A stretch of 64,000 nt of DNA from Pedococcus_A sp963730585 (GCA_963730585.1 CAVSSL010000010.1:186001-250000), one strand, 5' to 3'. Positions 28,618 through 37,828 are shown, counted from the first letter of the stretch. Made by a program: numbers and translations. The notes: generated by a model from the sequence alone, not told the origin.

Positions 28618-28755
28618 GTGAGCAAGCGTACTTTCCAGCCGAACAACCGCCGCCGGGCCAAGACCCACGGCTTCCGTCTGCGCATGCGTACCCGCGCTGG
28701 TCGCGCCATCCTGGCGGCCCGTCGTCGCAAGGGCCGCTCCGAGCTCTCCGCCTGA
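28618..28755 (+). CDS. rpmH: 50S ribosomal protein L34
   Basis: A 45-residue, highly basic protein (SKRTFQPNNRRRAKTHGFRL...RAGRAILAARRRKGRSELSA), the full length and sequence pattern of L34. GTG 28618. First gene of the rpmH-rnpA-yidD-yidC-jag-rsmG run diverging from dnaA. Confidence 0.98.
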   Translation: MSKRTFQPNNRRRAKTHGFRLRMRTRAGRAILAARRRKGRSELSA

Positions 28756-28764
28756 GGCCCCGGC

Positions 28765-29148
28765 GTGCTGCCCGCGCAGCACCGGCTGCGTCACAGCGCC
28801 GACTTCGCGGCAGCCGTCCGAGCAGCAGGAGGAGCACGATCGGGCTCCCGGCTCATCGTGGTTCACGCCAACCAGACCGACGCGCGTGCGGGTCTCCCGC
28901 CGCGGGTCGGTTTTGTTGTCTCCAAGGCCGTTGGCTCCGCCGTCGTCCGCAACCGGACCAAGCGCCGCCTCCGCGCCCTGGTGCACCAGCGAATGGACAT
29001 CCTGCCCGAGGGCACGGACGTGGTGGTTCGAGCGAATCCACCTGCGGCACAAGCGAATTCGCAAGAACTCGCCGTTGACCTCGACGCCCTGCTTCCCCGG
29101 GTCCTGAGACGGCTCAGTGCCTCGCCTGCTGCTGGCGGTGCACGGTGA
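28765..29148 (+). CDS. rnpA: ribonuclease P protein component
   Basis: A 127-residue protein subunit of RNase P, which trims tRNA 5' leaders. The start LPAQHRLRHSADFAAAVRAG and RNR core VGSAVVRNRTKRRLRALVHQ are characteristic. GTG 28765, nine bases after rpmH; its stop overlaps the yidD start (GTGA). Confidence 0.96.
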   Translation: MLPAQHRLRHSADFAAAVRAAGGARSGSRLIVVHANQTDARAGLPPRVGFVVSKAVGSAVVRNRTKRRLRALVHQRMDILPEGTDVVVRANPPAAQANSQELAVDLDALLPRVLRRLSASPAAGGAR

Positions 29149-29393
29149 AGACCCTCCAGAAGGTCCTGGCGGCCCCGCTGATCGGCCTCATCGTCTTCTA
29201 CCAGCGGTTCATCTCCCCGATGAGACCGCCCACGTGCCGGTACTACCCGTCATGCTCCCAGTACGCCCTGACCGCCATCCAGCGGTTCGGTCCCCTGAAG
29301 GGAACCTGGCTGGCCGTCCGGAGGTTGCTGAGGTGCCATCCCTGGACACCGGGTGGCGTCGACCACGTCCCGCCCGCCCCGGCCGCCCGCTGA
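29145..29393 (+). CDS. yidD: membrane protein insertion efficiency factor YidD
   Basis: An 82-residue protein with an amphipathic membrane-associating N-terminus (LIGLIVFYQRFISPM), the family hallmark CRYYPSCSQYALTAIQRFG and the LLRCHPWTPGGVD end. It assists YidC-dependent insertion. GTG 29145 overlaps rnpA. Confidence 0.96.
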   Translation: MKTLQKVLAAPLIGLIVFYQRFISPMRPPTCRYYPSCSQYALTAIQRFGPLKGTWLAVRRLLRCHPWTPGGVDHVPPAPAAR

Positions 29394-29493
29394 CGGCGGC
29401 CCACTGACTCCCCGGCCCCACGGCATACCGCGGGTCCGGAACCACGGGTGAGCCGGTCTCCACACCGGCTCACCACCACGAGTGAAGGACAGC

Positions 29494-30543
29494 ATGAGTT
29501 TCTTCGAACAACTGATCTACCCGTTCGAGTGGGTCGTCTCCTGGATCCTCTACGGCTGGCACCAGCTCTTCTCCGCGATCGGGCTCGACGAGGCCTCCGG
29601 TGGCGCCTGGGTGCTCTCCATCGTCGGACTCGTGGTGGTGATGCGGGCCGCGATGATCCCGCTGTTCGTCCGGCAGATCCACGCCTCCCGCCGGATGCAG
29701 CTCATCCAGCCCGAGATGCAGAAGATCCAGGCGAAGTACAAGGGCAAGACCGACCCCGACTCCCGTCAGGCCATGACGCAGGAGACGATGGACCTGTACA
29801 AGCGGACGGGCACCAACCCGTTCTCGTCGTGCATGCCGATCCTGCTCCAGTCGCCGTTCTTCTTCGGCCTCTTCCGGGTCCTCAACAACCTCGGGACCAT
29901 CGCGGCCGGCACGCACGACCCGATCGGTCCGATCACCCAGCCGGTGGCGGCCCAGGCCGAGCAGTCGACCTTCCTCGGCGCGCAGCTGTCCGACAAGTTC
30001 ATCGGCGCCGACAGCGTCACCACCCAGGTCGTCACCATCCTGCTGATCGTGCTCATGTCGGTCACCACCTTCACCACGCAGCGACAGCTGATGACAAAGA
30101 ACATGCCGGCCTCGGCCCTGGACAACCCCTTCGCCAAGCAGCAGAAGGTGCTCCTGTACCTGATGCCGATCTTCTTCGCGATCTCCGGCGTCAACTTCCC
30201 GATCGGTGTCCTCATCTACTGGACGACCACGAACATCTGGTCGATGTGCCAGCAGTTCTACGTGATCCGCCGGATGCCGGCGCCGGGCTCACCCGCGGAG
30301 AAGGCCCTGCAGGAGCGCCGTGCCAAGCGCGGCAAGCCGGTGGAGGAGTTCACGGTCAAGGGCCTCGATGCGACACCCAGCGCCGAAGCCGGTCAGGCGG
30401 GTTCGGCTGGTGGACCGCAGAAGACGTCCGGCCAGCGCCAACAGCCCAAGCGGGGAAAGAAGAAGAAGGCCAGCGGCCAGACCGGGCCCCGGCCCGAGGG
30501 CTCGTCGAGCGCGGCCAATCCCACGCCCAGCCCCGAGAAGTGA
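29494..30543 (+). CDS. yidC: membrane protein insertase YidC/OxaI
   Basis: A 349-residue Oxa1-family insertase with about five membrane segments, LVVVMRAAMIPLFVRQI with the conserved hydrophilic-groove Arg, the cytosolic helical hairpin (EMQKIQAKYKGK) and a Lys/Gln-rich C-terminal tail for ribosome contact. ATG 29494 (MSFFEQLIYPFEW) with GAAGGA five bases away is better than the GTG 12 bases earlier. Short actinobacterial type without the large periplasmic domain. Confidence 0.96.
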   Translation: MSFFEQLIYPFEWVVSWILYGWHQLFSAIGLDEASGGAWVLSIVGLVVVMRAAMIPLFVRQIHASRRMQLIQPEMQKIQAKYKGKTDPDSRQAMTQETMDLYKRTGTNPFSSCMPILLQSPFFFGLFRVLNNLGTIAAGTHDPIGPITQPVAAQAEQSTFLGAQLSDKFIGADSVTTQVVTILLIVLMSVTTFTTQRQLMTKNMPASALDNPFAKQQKVLLYLMPIFFAISGVNFPIGVLIYWTTTNIWSMCQQFYVIRRMPAPGSPAEKALQERRAKRGKPVEEFTVKGLDATPSAEAGQAGSAGGPQKTSGQRQQPKRGKKKKASGQTGPRPEGSSSAANPTPSPEK

Positions 30544-30658
30544 GCTCACCCCACTGAGCTGTGTCCACAGACGTATGTCGCCCGGCGAACGGCCTGAGAC
30601 GCCGCCGTCGGACGCCGCAGACCCAGGCCATCCACAGGCCTTTGCACAGGAGAAGAAC

Positions 30659-31288
30659 ATGACTGACAACATTGAGCCGCAGGGCTCGACCCAGACCGCG
30701 GGTGGCGTCGACTCCTCCGCTGAGGTGTCCGACGTGCTGGAGTCGGTGCAGTCCACCGAGTCCGGCACCGAGACCAGCACCGAGGCGGGCGTTGGCCGGG
30801 CCCGCGGTGGCCGCACCAAGGTGGCCGACCTCGAGCGCGAGGGTGAGGTGGCGGCCGACTTCCTCGAGACGCTGCTCGACATCGCGGACCTCGACGGAGA
30901 CATCGACGTCGACGTCGACGGCGACCGGGCCGCGGTCGCCATCGTCGACTCGGAGGAGGGCCGGGTCCCGCGGCGCCTCGTGGGGCCTGACGGCAAGGTG
31001 CTCGAGGCCCTGCAGGAGATCACGCGGCTCGCGGTGCAGTCCGCCACCGGTGAGCGCAGCCGGCTCATGCTCGACGTCGCAGGTCACCGCGCCGAGCGTC
31101 GCGCCACGCTGGTCGGCATTGCCCGTGAGGCGGTCGCTGAGGTGAAGGCGTCCGGCGAGAAGAAGGCCCTGACCGCGATGAGCGCCTTTGAGCGCAAGGT
31201 GGTCCACGACGAGGTCCTCGCCGCCGGGCTGGCCTCGGAGTCCGAGGGCACGGAGCCGCACCGCCACGTCGTCGTTCTCCCCGCGTGA
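30659..31288 (+). CDS. Jag/KhpB RNA-binding protein
   Basis: A 209-residue protein with an acidic N-terminus, a KH-like segment (AADFLETLLDIADLDGDI...RLVGPDGKVLEALQEITRLAVQ) and a C-terminal R3H domain (ALTAMSAFERKVVHDEVLAAGL, the Arg/His pair conserved). SpoIIIJ-associated proteins bind RNA and influence cell elongation. CAGGAGAAG precedes ATG 30659. Lies between yidC and rsmG as in most actinobacteria. Confidence 0.93.
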   Translation: MTDNIEPQGSTQTAGGVDSSAEVSDVLESVQSTESGTETSTEAGVGRARGGRTKVADLEREGEVAADFLETLLDIADLDGDIDVDVDGDRAAVAIVDSEEGRVPRRLVGPDGKVLEALQEITRLAVQSATGERSRLMLDVAGHRAERRATLVGIAREAVAEVKASGEKKALTAMSAFERKVVHDEVLAAGLASESEGTEPHRHVVVLPA

Positions 31289-31289
31289 C

Positions 31290-31303
31290 GTTTCACGTGA
31301 AAC
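31290..31303. promoter_or_regulatory. parS: parS site 1
   Basis: GTTTCACGTGAAAC, a perfect 14-base palindromic parS, lies between the jag stop and the rsmG start. ParB should load here. Confidence 0.93.
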
Positions 31304-31307
31304 GCGC

Positions 31308-32093
31308 ATGACCCAGAACTCGCCGTCAGAGCGGGAGCAGGAGCCGTCGGCAGGACTGCCGGCGGCTCCTGCTGCTGCCGCCGCCATCTTCGGAGACCGT
31401 CTGTCCCTGGCCGAGCGCTTTGCCGCGGTCCTGGCCGACACGGGAGTCAGCCACGGCCTCATCGGCCCGCGCGAGGTGCCTCGCCTGTGGGACCGGCACG
31501 TGCTGAACTGTGCGGTCGCCCACCAGGCGTTCCCTGAGGGGGCCACGATCATCGATGTCGGGTCCGGCGCCGGGCTGCCGGGGCTGGCGCTGGCAGTCGC
31601 CCGACCAGACCTCCACCTGCACCTCATCGAGCCGATGCTGCGGCGCACGACATGGCTCAGCACGACCATCGAGACGCTGGGTCTGGACAACTGCACCGTG
31701 CACCGTGGCCGTGCCGAGGAATTCCACGGCGTGCTCAGTGCCCCGTACGCAACGGCCCGCGCGGTGGCCCGGATCGACAAGCTGGCGCGCTGGACCTTCC
31801 CCCTGCTCGAGGAGGGCGGCGTGCTCGTGGCCCTCAAGGGCGAGCAGGCGGCCCAGGAGCTCGACGAGGAGCGCACGACGCTGGTCCGTCTCGGCATGGT
31901 GGAGGCGGCCATCCGAACGTATGGCGCCGACGTGCTCGAGGTGCCGACCGTGACCATGGAGCTGACCGTCGGCACCGACGCAGGCGCCAGTGCCGCGCCG
32001 GCACGGAGCGGCAGGAGGCGCGCCGCCGCAGGCGCCACCCGCCAGCCGCGGAAGGGCGCGAAGTCGCGCCCTTCGCGGCACACCGGGCCCTAG
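31308..32093 (+). CDS. rsmG: 16S rRNA m7G527 methyltransferase
   Basis: A 261-residue SAM-dependent methyltransferase that modifies G527 of 16S rRNA. SAM motif IIDVGSGAGLPGLALAVARPDL, preceded by RLWDRHVLNCA and followed by ARAVARIDKLARWTFPLLEEGGVLVALKGEQA. The last ~40 residues are a basic extension. ATG 31308 starts just after a parS site. Confidence 0.95.
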   Translation: MTQNSPSEREQEPSAGLPAAPAAAAAIFGDRLSLAERFAAVLADTGVSHGLIGPREVPRLWDRHVLNCAVAHQAFPEGATIIDVGSGAGLPGLALAVARPDLHLHLIEPMLRRTTWLSTTIETLGLDNCTVHRGRAEEFHGVLSAPYATARAVARIDKLARWTFPLLEEGGVLVALKGEQAAQELDEERTTLVRLGMVEAAIRTYGADVLEVPTVTMELTVGTDAGASAAPARSGRRRAAAGATRQPRKGAKSRPSRHTGP

Positions 32094-32262
32094 CCTCCCC
32101 GGTTTGGAGCCCCGTCCCTCGTACGGTTGGATGAGGCCATGGGTCCAGCGGGTACGACGGGGTGACGGAGTGACAGAGATGCGGCAGCTCGAACGAGGGC
32201 TTGGTTGGCCAGGACTCGTCGGCACCAGCACCGCCCCGCTCGGATGGCCCTCAGAGGACCGG

Positions 32263-32276
32263 GTTTCACGTGAAAC
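32263..32276. promoter_or_regulatory. parS: parS site 2
   Basis: Perfect GTTTCACGTGAAAC in the 317-base gap between rsmG and parA. No other gene is seen in that gap, which should also hold the parAB promoter. Confidence 0.95.
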
Positions 32277-32410
32277 CACGTCATCGGCGGCTCCCAGCGT
32301 GTCGACGGCGACCACGCAGGCACCAGAGCCCGTTCGGCCGCTGTAGACGGGTCAGGCTCAGCAGGCTGAACCCGTCGGTCCGGCAGCGCCGGTCCACCAC
32401 GGAGGCTGCC

Positions 32411-33574
32411 GTGAGCGAGCCGGTGGAGTTTGACGACGACGAGACCCCGCCGCAGGGCCCGGAAGGATCCATGCCGGGTGGTACCGACGTTGGGCCGGTT
32501 TCACGTGAAACGGGGCTGACGCCCGCCGACGAGGAGGCTGACATCACCAACCAGTCGAGCGTGCGCCACGAGGGTGACGCCCTGGCCGCGGAGGAAGCGC
32601 TGGCCGCCGTCGTTTCACGTGAAACGGCAGAGGTGGACACGGACGAGCGCACCGCCCTGGCGTCGGCCCTGCCGGCCGCCGGCGCTGACACGCCACTGGC
32701 CCAGGCCGTCGCGGCCGACGCACGGAAGCGCATCGCCCTGAGTGGGCGGATGTTCCCCAAGCCGGGCAGCACCCGTGTGATGACGGTGGCCAACCAGAAG
32801 GGTGGCGTCGGCAAGACCACGACGACGGTCAACGTCGCTGCCGCCTTGGCGCAGGCTGGTCTCACGATTCTGGTCATCGACATCGACCCGCAGGGCAACG
32901 CGAGTACCGCGCTGGGCATCGAGCACCACGCTGAGGTGCCGAGCATCTACGACGTGCTCGTGGACGGCACGCCCATCAGCGACGTCGTGCAGGAGTGCCC
33001 GGACGTGCCCGGCCTGTTCTGCGCGCCGGCAACCATCGACCTGGCGGGCGCCGAGATCGAGCTCGTCTCAATGGTGGCGCGGGAGACCCGTCTACAGAAG
33101 GCAATCGCCGCCTACGTCGCCTCGGCCGAGGAGCTCGGCCACGCGGTTCCCGACTACGTCTTCGTCGACTGCCCGCCGAGCCTGGGGCTGCTCACGGTGA
33201 ACGCGTTCGTCGCGGCCGACGAGGTGTTCATCCCGATCCAGTGCGAGTACTACGCCCTCGAAGGCCTCTCCCAGCTGCTCAAGAACATCGAGCTGATCAA
33301 GAGCCACCTCAACCCGACGCTGCACGTCTCCACGATCCTGCTGACCATGTACGACGGACGCACCCGACTCTCGGCACAGGTCGCCGACGAGGTGCGAGCC
33401 CACTTCCCGCAGCAGGTGCTGCGGACCTCGGTGCCCCGCTCGGTGCGCATCTCCGAGGCGCCGAGCCACGGCCAGACGGTCATGACGTACGACCCCAACA
33501 GCAGCGGCGCGCTGTCCTACCTCGAGGCGGCCAGCGAGCTGGCCGACCGCGGAGCGGCGGTGCAGGCCTCATGA
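32411..33574 (+). CDS. parA: chromosome partitioning ATPase ParA
   Basis: A 387-residue deviant Walker ATPase that moves ParB-parS complexes. Walker A is KGGVGKTTTTVNVAAALAQ, Walker B region YVFVDCPPSLGLLTVNAF, and switch-like PRSVRISEAPSHGQTVMTYD. The N-terminal ~120 residues are an acidic, disordered extension longer than in most ParAs; it contains two embedded parS sites read as VSRET. GTG 32411 has GGAGG five bases upstream. Stop overlaps the parB start. Confidence 0.96.
   Translation: MSEPVEFDDDETPPQGPEGSMPGGTDVGPVSRETGLTPADEEADITNQSSVRHEGDALAAEEALAAVVSRETAEVDTDERTALASALPAAGADTPLAQAVAADARKRIALSGRMFPKPGSTRVMTVANQKGGVGKTTTTVNVAAALAQAGLTILVIDIDPQGNASTALGIEHHAEVPSIYDVLVDGTPISDVVQECPDVPGLFCAPATIDLAGAEIELVSMVARETRLQKAIAAYVASAEELGHAVPDYVFVDCPPSLGLLTVNAFVAADEVFIPIQCEYYALEGLSQLLKNIELIKSHLNPTLHVSTILLTMYDGRTRLSAQVADEVRAHFPQQVLRTSVPRSVRISEAPSHGQTVMTYDPNSSGALSYLEAASELADRGAAVQAS
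32498..32511. promoter_or_regulatory. parS: parS site 3 (inside parA)
   Basis: Perfect GTTTCACGTGAAAC within the parA coding sequence, read as Val-Ser-Arg-Glu-Thr in the disordered N-terminal extension. Confidence 0.95.
32612..32625. promoter_or_regulatory. parS: parS site 4 (inside parA)
   Basis: A second perfect parS inside parA, 114 bases from the previous one and again in the reading phase that yields VSRET. Confidence 0.95.
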
Positions 33575-34878
33575 GCACGACGACCCCCAGCACACCCCCG
33601 GCACAGAACAAGAAAGGCCAGCAGATGAGCGAGAAGCGTCGCGCCCTCGGGCGCGGGCTGGGAGCCCTGATCCCCAGCAGCCCCGCAGGCGAGGGGGCCG
33701 CGCGGCCCGTCGACGTCTTCTTCAAGGACAACAGTGCGGCCGTGCCGGCGGCGTCGCCCGTCGTGGCGCCCCCGTCGGAGCGTGCCGACGGGACACCGGG
33801 GCCACGAACCACGGGACGCCTGGTGCGGCGGAGCGCGGACACCGCAGCCCGCAACGGCGAGGTGAAGTCCACCAACGGCATACCGGCGACCGGCCCCGGC
33901 TCGGAGAACGGGTTGGGCAACGGGTCGGCGAACGGATCCACGAAGGACACCGGTTCGGCGAACGACGCCGGCTCGACGACGGCGGCCGACGCAGGGGAGT
34001 CCGCCGCGACGGCTGACGTGGAGAGCGCTGCTGGCCAGGAGGGGCTGGCGCCGGTTCCGGGTGCGACGTATGCCGAGGTGCCGGTCACGGCGATCCGGCC
34101 CAACCCCAAGCAGCCGCGCAGTGTCTTCGACGAGGACGACATGGCCGAGCTGGTGCACAGCATCCGCGAGATCGGCGTCCTCCAGCCGATCGTGGTGCGC
34201 CCGGTCGACGTCGCCGAGGACGGGATCCGCTACGAGCTCATCATGGGCGAGCGCCGCTGGCGGGCGACCCAGGAAGCCGGCCTCGAGACGATCCCCGCGA
34301 TCATCAAGGAGACCGAGGACGACGACCTCCTCCGGGACGCCCTGCTCGAGAACCTGCACCGCAGCCAGCTCAACGCGCTCGAGGAGGCCGCGGCCTACTC
34401 GCAGCTCCTCGAGGACTTCGGGTGCACGCACGACGAGCTGGCCGGACGGATCGGCCGCTCGCGCCCGCAGATCTCCAACACCCTGCGACTGCTCAAGCTG
34501 CCGCCGCTGGTCGCCCGTCGGGTGGCGGCCGGGGTGCTCAGCGCCGGGCACGCCCGCGCCCTGCTCGCGCTCGACGACGCCGCCGCGATGGAGCGGCTGG
34601 CCCAGCGCATCGTGGCCGAGGGCCTGTCCGTGCGCAGTGTCGAGGAGATCGTCGCCCTCGGTGGCGACCAGGAGCGGACGAAGCCCCGCCGGCCCCGCGC
34701 CGGCAGCCGGCACCCCCAGCTGGACGACCTGGCCGCACGGCTGTCCGACCGGTTCGACACCCGGGTCAACATCGCCCTCGGCCAGCGCAAGGGCAAGCTC
34801 ACGGTCGAGTTCGCCTCGGTCGACGACCTGAACCGGATCGTGGACATGCTGGGAATCGACCCGCGGGGTGCGGCATAG
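33571..34878 (+). CDS. parB: chromosome partitioning CTPase/DNA-binding protein ParB
   Basis: A 435-residue parS-binding clamp. Near the start, EKRRALGRGLGALIPSS is the ParA-activating motif. A Ser/Gly/Asn-rich linker (~80-150) leads to the CTP-binding N-domain with VTAIRPNPKQPRSVF and MGERRWRATQEAGL, the HTH (TSHDELAGRIGRSRPQISNTLRLLKLP-type) and a C-terminal dimer region. Coupled to parA by ATGA. One of its Gly-Ile codon pairs is GGC ATA within the iterated octamer. Confidence 0.96.
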   Translation: MSTTTPSTPPAQNKKGQQMSEKRRALGRGLGALIPSSPAGEGAARPVDVFFKDNSAAVPAASPVVAPPSERADGTPGPRTTGRLVRRSADTAARNGEVKSTNGIPATGPGSENGLGNGSANGSTKDTGSANDAGSTTAADAGESAATADVESAAGQEGLAPVPGATYAEVPVTAIRPNPKQPRSVFDEDDMAELVHSIREIGVLQPIVVRPVDVAEDGIRYELIMGERRWRATQEAGLETIPAIIKETEDDDLLRDALLENLHRSQLNALEEAAAYSQLLEDFGCTHDELAGRIGRSRPQISNTLRLLKLPPLVARRVAAGVLSAGHARALLALDDAAAMERLAQRIVAEGLSVRSVEEIVALGGDQERTKPRRPRAGSRHPQLDDLAARLSDRFDTRVNIALGQRKGKLTVEFASVDDLNRIVDMLGIDPRGAA

Positions 34879-34937
34879 CGCCCAGAGCATGACGAACGGG
34901 CCAAAGCGCGGCCAATCAGGCGCTTTGAGGCCATAGA

Positions 34938-34977
34938 AACGGGGTCTGCATCTCACGACTGAGATGCAGACCCCGTT
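34938..34977. terminator. strong bidirectional terminator between parB and the amidase gene
   Basis: A perfect 18-base inverted repeat (AACGGGGTCTGCATCTCA and its complement) with a CGAC tetraloop lies between two convergent genes. It should end both transcripts and isolates the par operon from the leftward cwlM-like gene. Confidence 0.9.
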
Positions 34978-35044
34978 CTGTTGCCGGTGCGCGAAGCCGT
35001 CATGACGCGCGCACCACGGCGGCGCCGAGGCGGTTGAGGCGCCG

Positions 35045-36229
35045 TCAGGCGCCCCCACCGGAGGCCAGGTAGGCCCGCAGGTCGCCGAGCCGCAGGACGC
35101 CGGTCGCGTTGGTGTCGTCCTCCCCGAGGTACATCCGCTGCAGGCTGACGAGCACGGCCTCGGCCAACGTGTCGCGGAAGGCAGGGTCGGCGAGGCGGGC
35201 GGCGTCATCCGGGTGGGAGAGGTAACCGGCCTCGACGCGCACGGCCGGCATGGCAGTCTGCTGGAGCAGTCGCCACGACCGGGCGTGGGAGCGGCAGTTG
35301 GCCAGGCCGGTGCGGGCGACGATCTCGCGCTGGAGGAGGTCGGCGAAGTGCTCGCCGACGGCTGACCAGACGGTGCGACGGTCGCGGCCGAAGAAGAAGG
35401 TGGCGACCCCGCTGGCGTCCACGTGGTCGTGGGAGTCGCAGTGGAGCGAGAGCAGCACGTCGGCCTCGGCCCGGTTGGCCAGTGCGGCGCGCTCCTCGTC
35501 GCTGGGGTTGGTGTGCTCGGTGCGGGTGTAGACCACCGAGACGCCGATGGCCGTGAGGCGACCCTCGATGCGGCGGGCGAGGTCGAGAACGAGATCGGCC
35601 TCGCGGAGGCCGTTGGCGACGGCCCCGGCCTCGTCGCCTCCGTGCCCGGGGTCGAGCACGACGGTGCGGCCGCTGAGGCTGTGGCCGGCGCGCCGCACCC
35701 GCTCCTGCTCGCGCAGCACGGTGGAGGAGCCCCCGGAGACGCTGCGGCTCAGGTCGGTGAACGCGCGCAGCGTCTCAGGGCCGACCGACCCGTCCGAGGG
35801 CAGGCCGTAGGCGCGCTGGAACGCCCGCACCGCCCGCTCGGTGTTCGCGCCGAAGCGCCCATCGACCCGACCGGCGGCGAACCCGAGGGTGTTGAGCCGC
35901 TCCTGGAGGGCCGAGACGTCCTCGCCGTGCTGCAGGTGGCCGGGGGTGTGCAGGAGGATGCGGTCGCCGAGGCTCCAGCGGGCGCCGTCGATGGCCGAGA
36001 ACGTCTCGGGGCCGACGATGCCGTCGACGATGAGTCCCTGGCGCTGCTGGAAGTCGCGCACGGCCCGCTCCAGCGCCTCGTCGTAGAGCTCGGCGTCGAC
36101 CTCGGGGCCCTCGAGGCCGGAGCGGTCGCCCAGGTGGGCCTGCGGCAGCGCCACGAGGCGGCTGCGCACGTCGGCGACGGCCGCTCCACGACTGCCGCGG
36201 CGGAGCAGTCCGTTGTTGCTGCTGGACAC
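35045..36229 (-). CDS. CwlM-like N-acetylmuramoyl-L-alanine amidase-fold protein
   Basis: A 394-residue protein with two peptidoglycan-binding repeats (LRRGSRGAAVADVRSRL...GIVGPETF and EDVSALQERLNTLGF...GSVGPETL) and an Amidase_3 domain (VVLDPGHGGDEAG, LREADLVLDLARRIE, LLSLHCDSHDH, VRVEAGYLSHPDD) with the zinc ligands kept. It occupies the place of M. tuberculosis cwlM (Rv3915), where the protein lacks a signal peptide and controls MurA in the cytosol; no signal peptide is seen here either. GTG 36229 has AGGAGG five bases upstream. Confidence 0.88.
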   Translation of the reverse strand: MSSSNNGLLRRGSRGAAVADVRSRLVALPQAHLGDRSGLEGPEVDAELYDEALERAVRDFQQRQGLIVDGIVGPETFSAIDGARWSLGDRILLHTPGHLQHGEDVSALQERLNTLGFAAGRVDGRFGANTERAVRAFQRAYGLPSDGSVGPETLRAFTDLSRSVSGGSSTVLREQERVRRAGHSLSGRTVVLDPGHGGDEAGAVANGLREADLVLDLARRIEGRLTAIGVSVVYTRTEHTNPSDEERAALANRAEADVLLSLHCDSHDHVDASGVATFFFGRDRRTVWSAVGEHFADLLQREIVARTGLANCRSHARSWRLLQQTAMPAVRVEAGYLSHPDDAARLADPAFRDTLAEAVLVSLQRMYLGEDDTNATGVLRLGDLRAYLASGGGA

Positions 36230-36362
36230 GAAGCCTCCTGGACGGGGACGGCCCACGGTCGGTGGGCGCGGAACTCGGACGAGCCTAGGCGAGGGGAGCC
36301 GGGGCGGCCAACCACCCGAGGGAGCCCTCACGGAACTCGGGCAAACCGGTCAGAACGACGAA

Positions 36363-36393
36363 GCCGGCCGCCCCCGGGAGGGGAGCGGCCGGC
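36363..36393 (-). terminator. hairpin after trxA
   Basis: GCCGGCCGC and its perfect complement form a 9-base stem around a G/C-rich loop in the gap between the trxA stop and the amidase start. One arm runs into a CGGCATAC octamer. Confidence 0.6.
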
Positions 36394-36423
36394 ATACGTG
36401 CATGATGCCGCCGGGTGCGGACG

Positions 36424-36750
36424 TCAGCCGAGGTAGTCGGCGAGCTCGCGCACCAGCTTGGGCTTCGGCAGGGCGCCGACGAGGGTCTTGACGACCTCAC
36501 CCTTGACGTAGACGTTCAGGGTCGGGATGCCGGTGATGCCGTAGCGGCCGGTGATCTCGGGGTTCTCGTCGGTGTTGAGCTTGACGACCTCGATCTTGCC
36601 GGCGTGCTCGTTGGCGAGCTCCTCCAGCACGGGGGCGACCGCGCGGCACGGGCCGCACCACGGGGCCCAGAAGTCCACCAGCACGGGCTTGTCGTTCATC
36701 AGGACGTCCTGGTCGAACGTCTTGTCGGTGGTCTCCTTGGTGGCTCCCAC
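36424..36750 (-). CDS. trxA: thioredoxin
   Basis: A 108-residue thioredoxin with active site WAPWCGPCRAVAP and the cis-proline loop GIPTLNVYVKG. Reduced by the thioredoxin reductase encoded just upstream in the same transcript. It corresponds to trxC (Rv3914) in mycobacteria. Start GTG 36750. Confidence 0.97.
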   Translation of the reverse strand: MGATKETTDKTFDQDVLMNDKPVLVDFWAPWCGPCRAVAPVLEELANEHAGKIEVVKLNTDENPEITGRYGITGIPTLNVYVKGEVVKTLVGALPKPKLVRELADYLG

Positions 36751-36808
36751 GGTGGGGGCTCCTCTCCGTCGTTGTGTGTGCGTGAAGCGGGGGTTCGAGG
36801 GGAGTGTG

Positions 36809-37828
36809 TCAGCGGCTGCTGACAGCGCCCTCGAGCGGGTTCTCGGACTCGATGAGGGCGGCGTCGGTGGCGGGCTCGCCGGCCTCCTCGCGGGCGGCGA
36901 GGAAGCGCTCGGCGTCGAGCGCGGCGGCGCAGCCGGAGCCGGCGGCGGTGATGGCCTGGCGGTAGGTGTGGTCGACGAGGTCGCCGCAGGCGAAGACGCC
37001 GTCGACGTTGGTCAGGGTGGTGCGGCCCTGCACCTGCACGTAGCCGGCCTCGTCGAGGTCGACGACGCCCTTGACGAGCTCGTTGCGGGGGTCGTGGCCG
37101 ATGGCGACGAAGACGCCGGTGGCGGCCAGCTCGCGGGTCTCCCCGGTGACGGTGTCGGTGAGGGTGACGCCGGTGACCTTGGCGTCGCCGTGGATGGCGC
37201 TGACGGCGCTGTTCCAGGCGAAGCGGATCTTGTCGTTGGCCAGGGCACGCTGCGCCATGATCTTGGAGGCGCGCAGCTCGTCGCGGCGGTGCACGATCGT
37301 CACCGTCCGGGCGAACTTGGTGAGGAAGGTGGCCTCCTCGACGGCGGAGTCGCCGCCGCCGACGACCACGATGTCCTGGTCGCGGAAGAAGAACCCGTCG
37401 CAGGTCGCGCACCAGGAGACGCCGTGGCCGGAGAGGCGCTTCTCGTCGGGCAGGCCGAGCTCGCGGTAGGCCGAGCCCATCGCGAGGATGACGGCGTGGG
37501 CGCGGTAGGTGTTGCCCTCGGAGTCGGTGACGGTCTTGATGTCGCCGGTCAGGTCGACCGCGGTGACGTCGTCGGTGACCAGCTCGGCGCCGAACCGCTC
37601 GGCCTGGGCGCGCATGTTCTCCATGAGCTCCGGGCCCATGATGCCGTCGCGGAAGCCGGGGAAGTTCTCGACCTCGGTGGTGTTCATCAGCGCGCCACCG
37701 GCGGTGACGGCGCCCTCGAAGACCAGCGGCCTCAGGTTCGCGCGGGCTGCGTAGACCGCTGCGGTGTAGCCGGCCGGGCCGGATCCGATGACGATGAGGT
37801 TCCGGACGTCGGACACGTCACTGCTCAC
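36809..37828 (-). CDS. trxB: thioredoxin-disulfide reductase
   Basis: A 339-residue FAD/NADPH flavoprotein that reduces thioredoxin. FAD motif NLIVIGSGPAGYTAAVYAAR, redox motif WCATCDGFF, NADPH motif VVVGGGDSAVEEATFL and C-terminal FAD contact VFACGDLVDHTYRQAITAAGSG. GTG 37828 gives the family start VRNLIVIG. An AAGGGG-rich site precedes it. Confidence 0.96.
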   Translation of the reverse strand: MSSDVSDVRNLIVIGSGPAGYTAAVYAARANLRPLVFEGAVTAGGALMNTTEVENFPGFRDGIMGPELMENMRAQAERFGAELVTDDVTAVDLTGDIKTVTDSEGNTYRAHAVILAMGSAYRELGLPDEKRLSGHGVSWCATCDGFFFRDQDIVVVGGGDSAVEEATFLTKFARTVTIVHRRDELRASKIMAQRALANDKIRFAWNSAVSAIHGDAKVTGVTLTDTVTGETRELAATGVFVAIGHDPRNELVKGVVDLDEAGYVQVQGRTTLTNVDGVFACGDLVDHTYRQAITAAGSGCAAALDAERFLAAREEAGEPATDAALIESENPLEGAVSSR

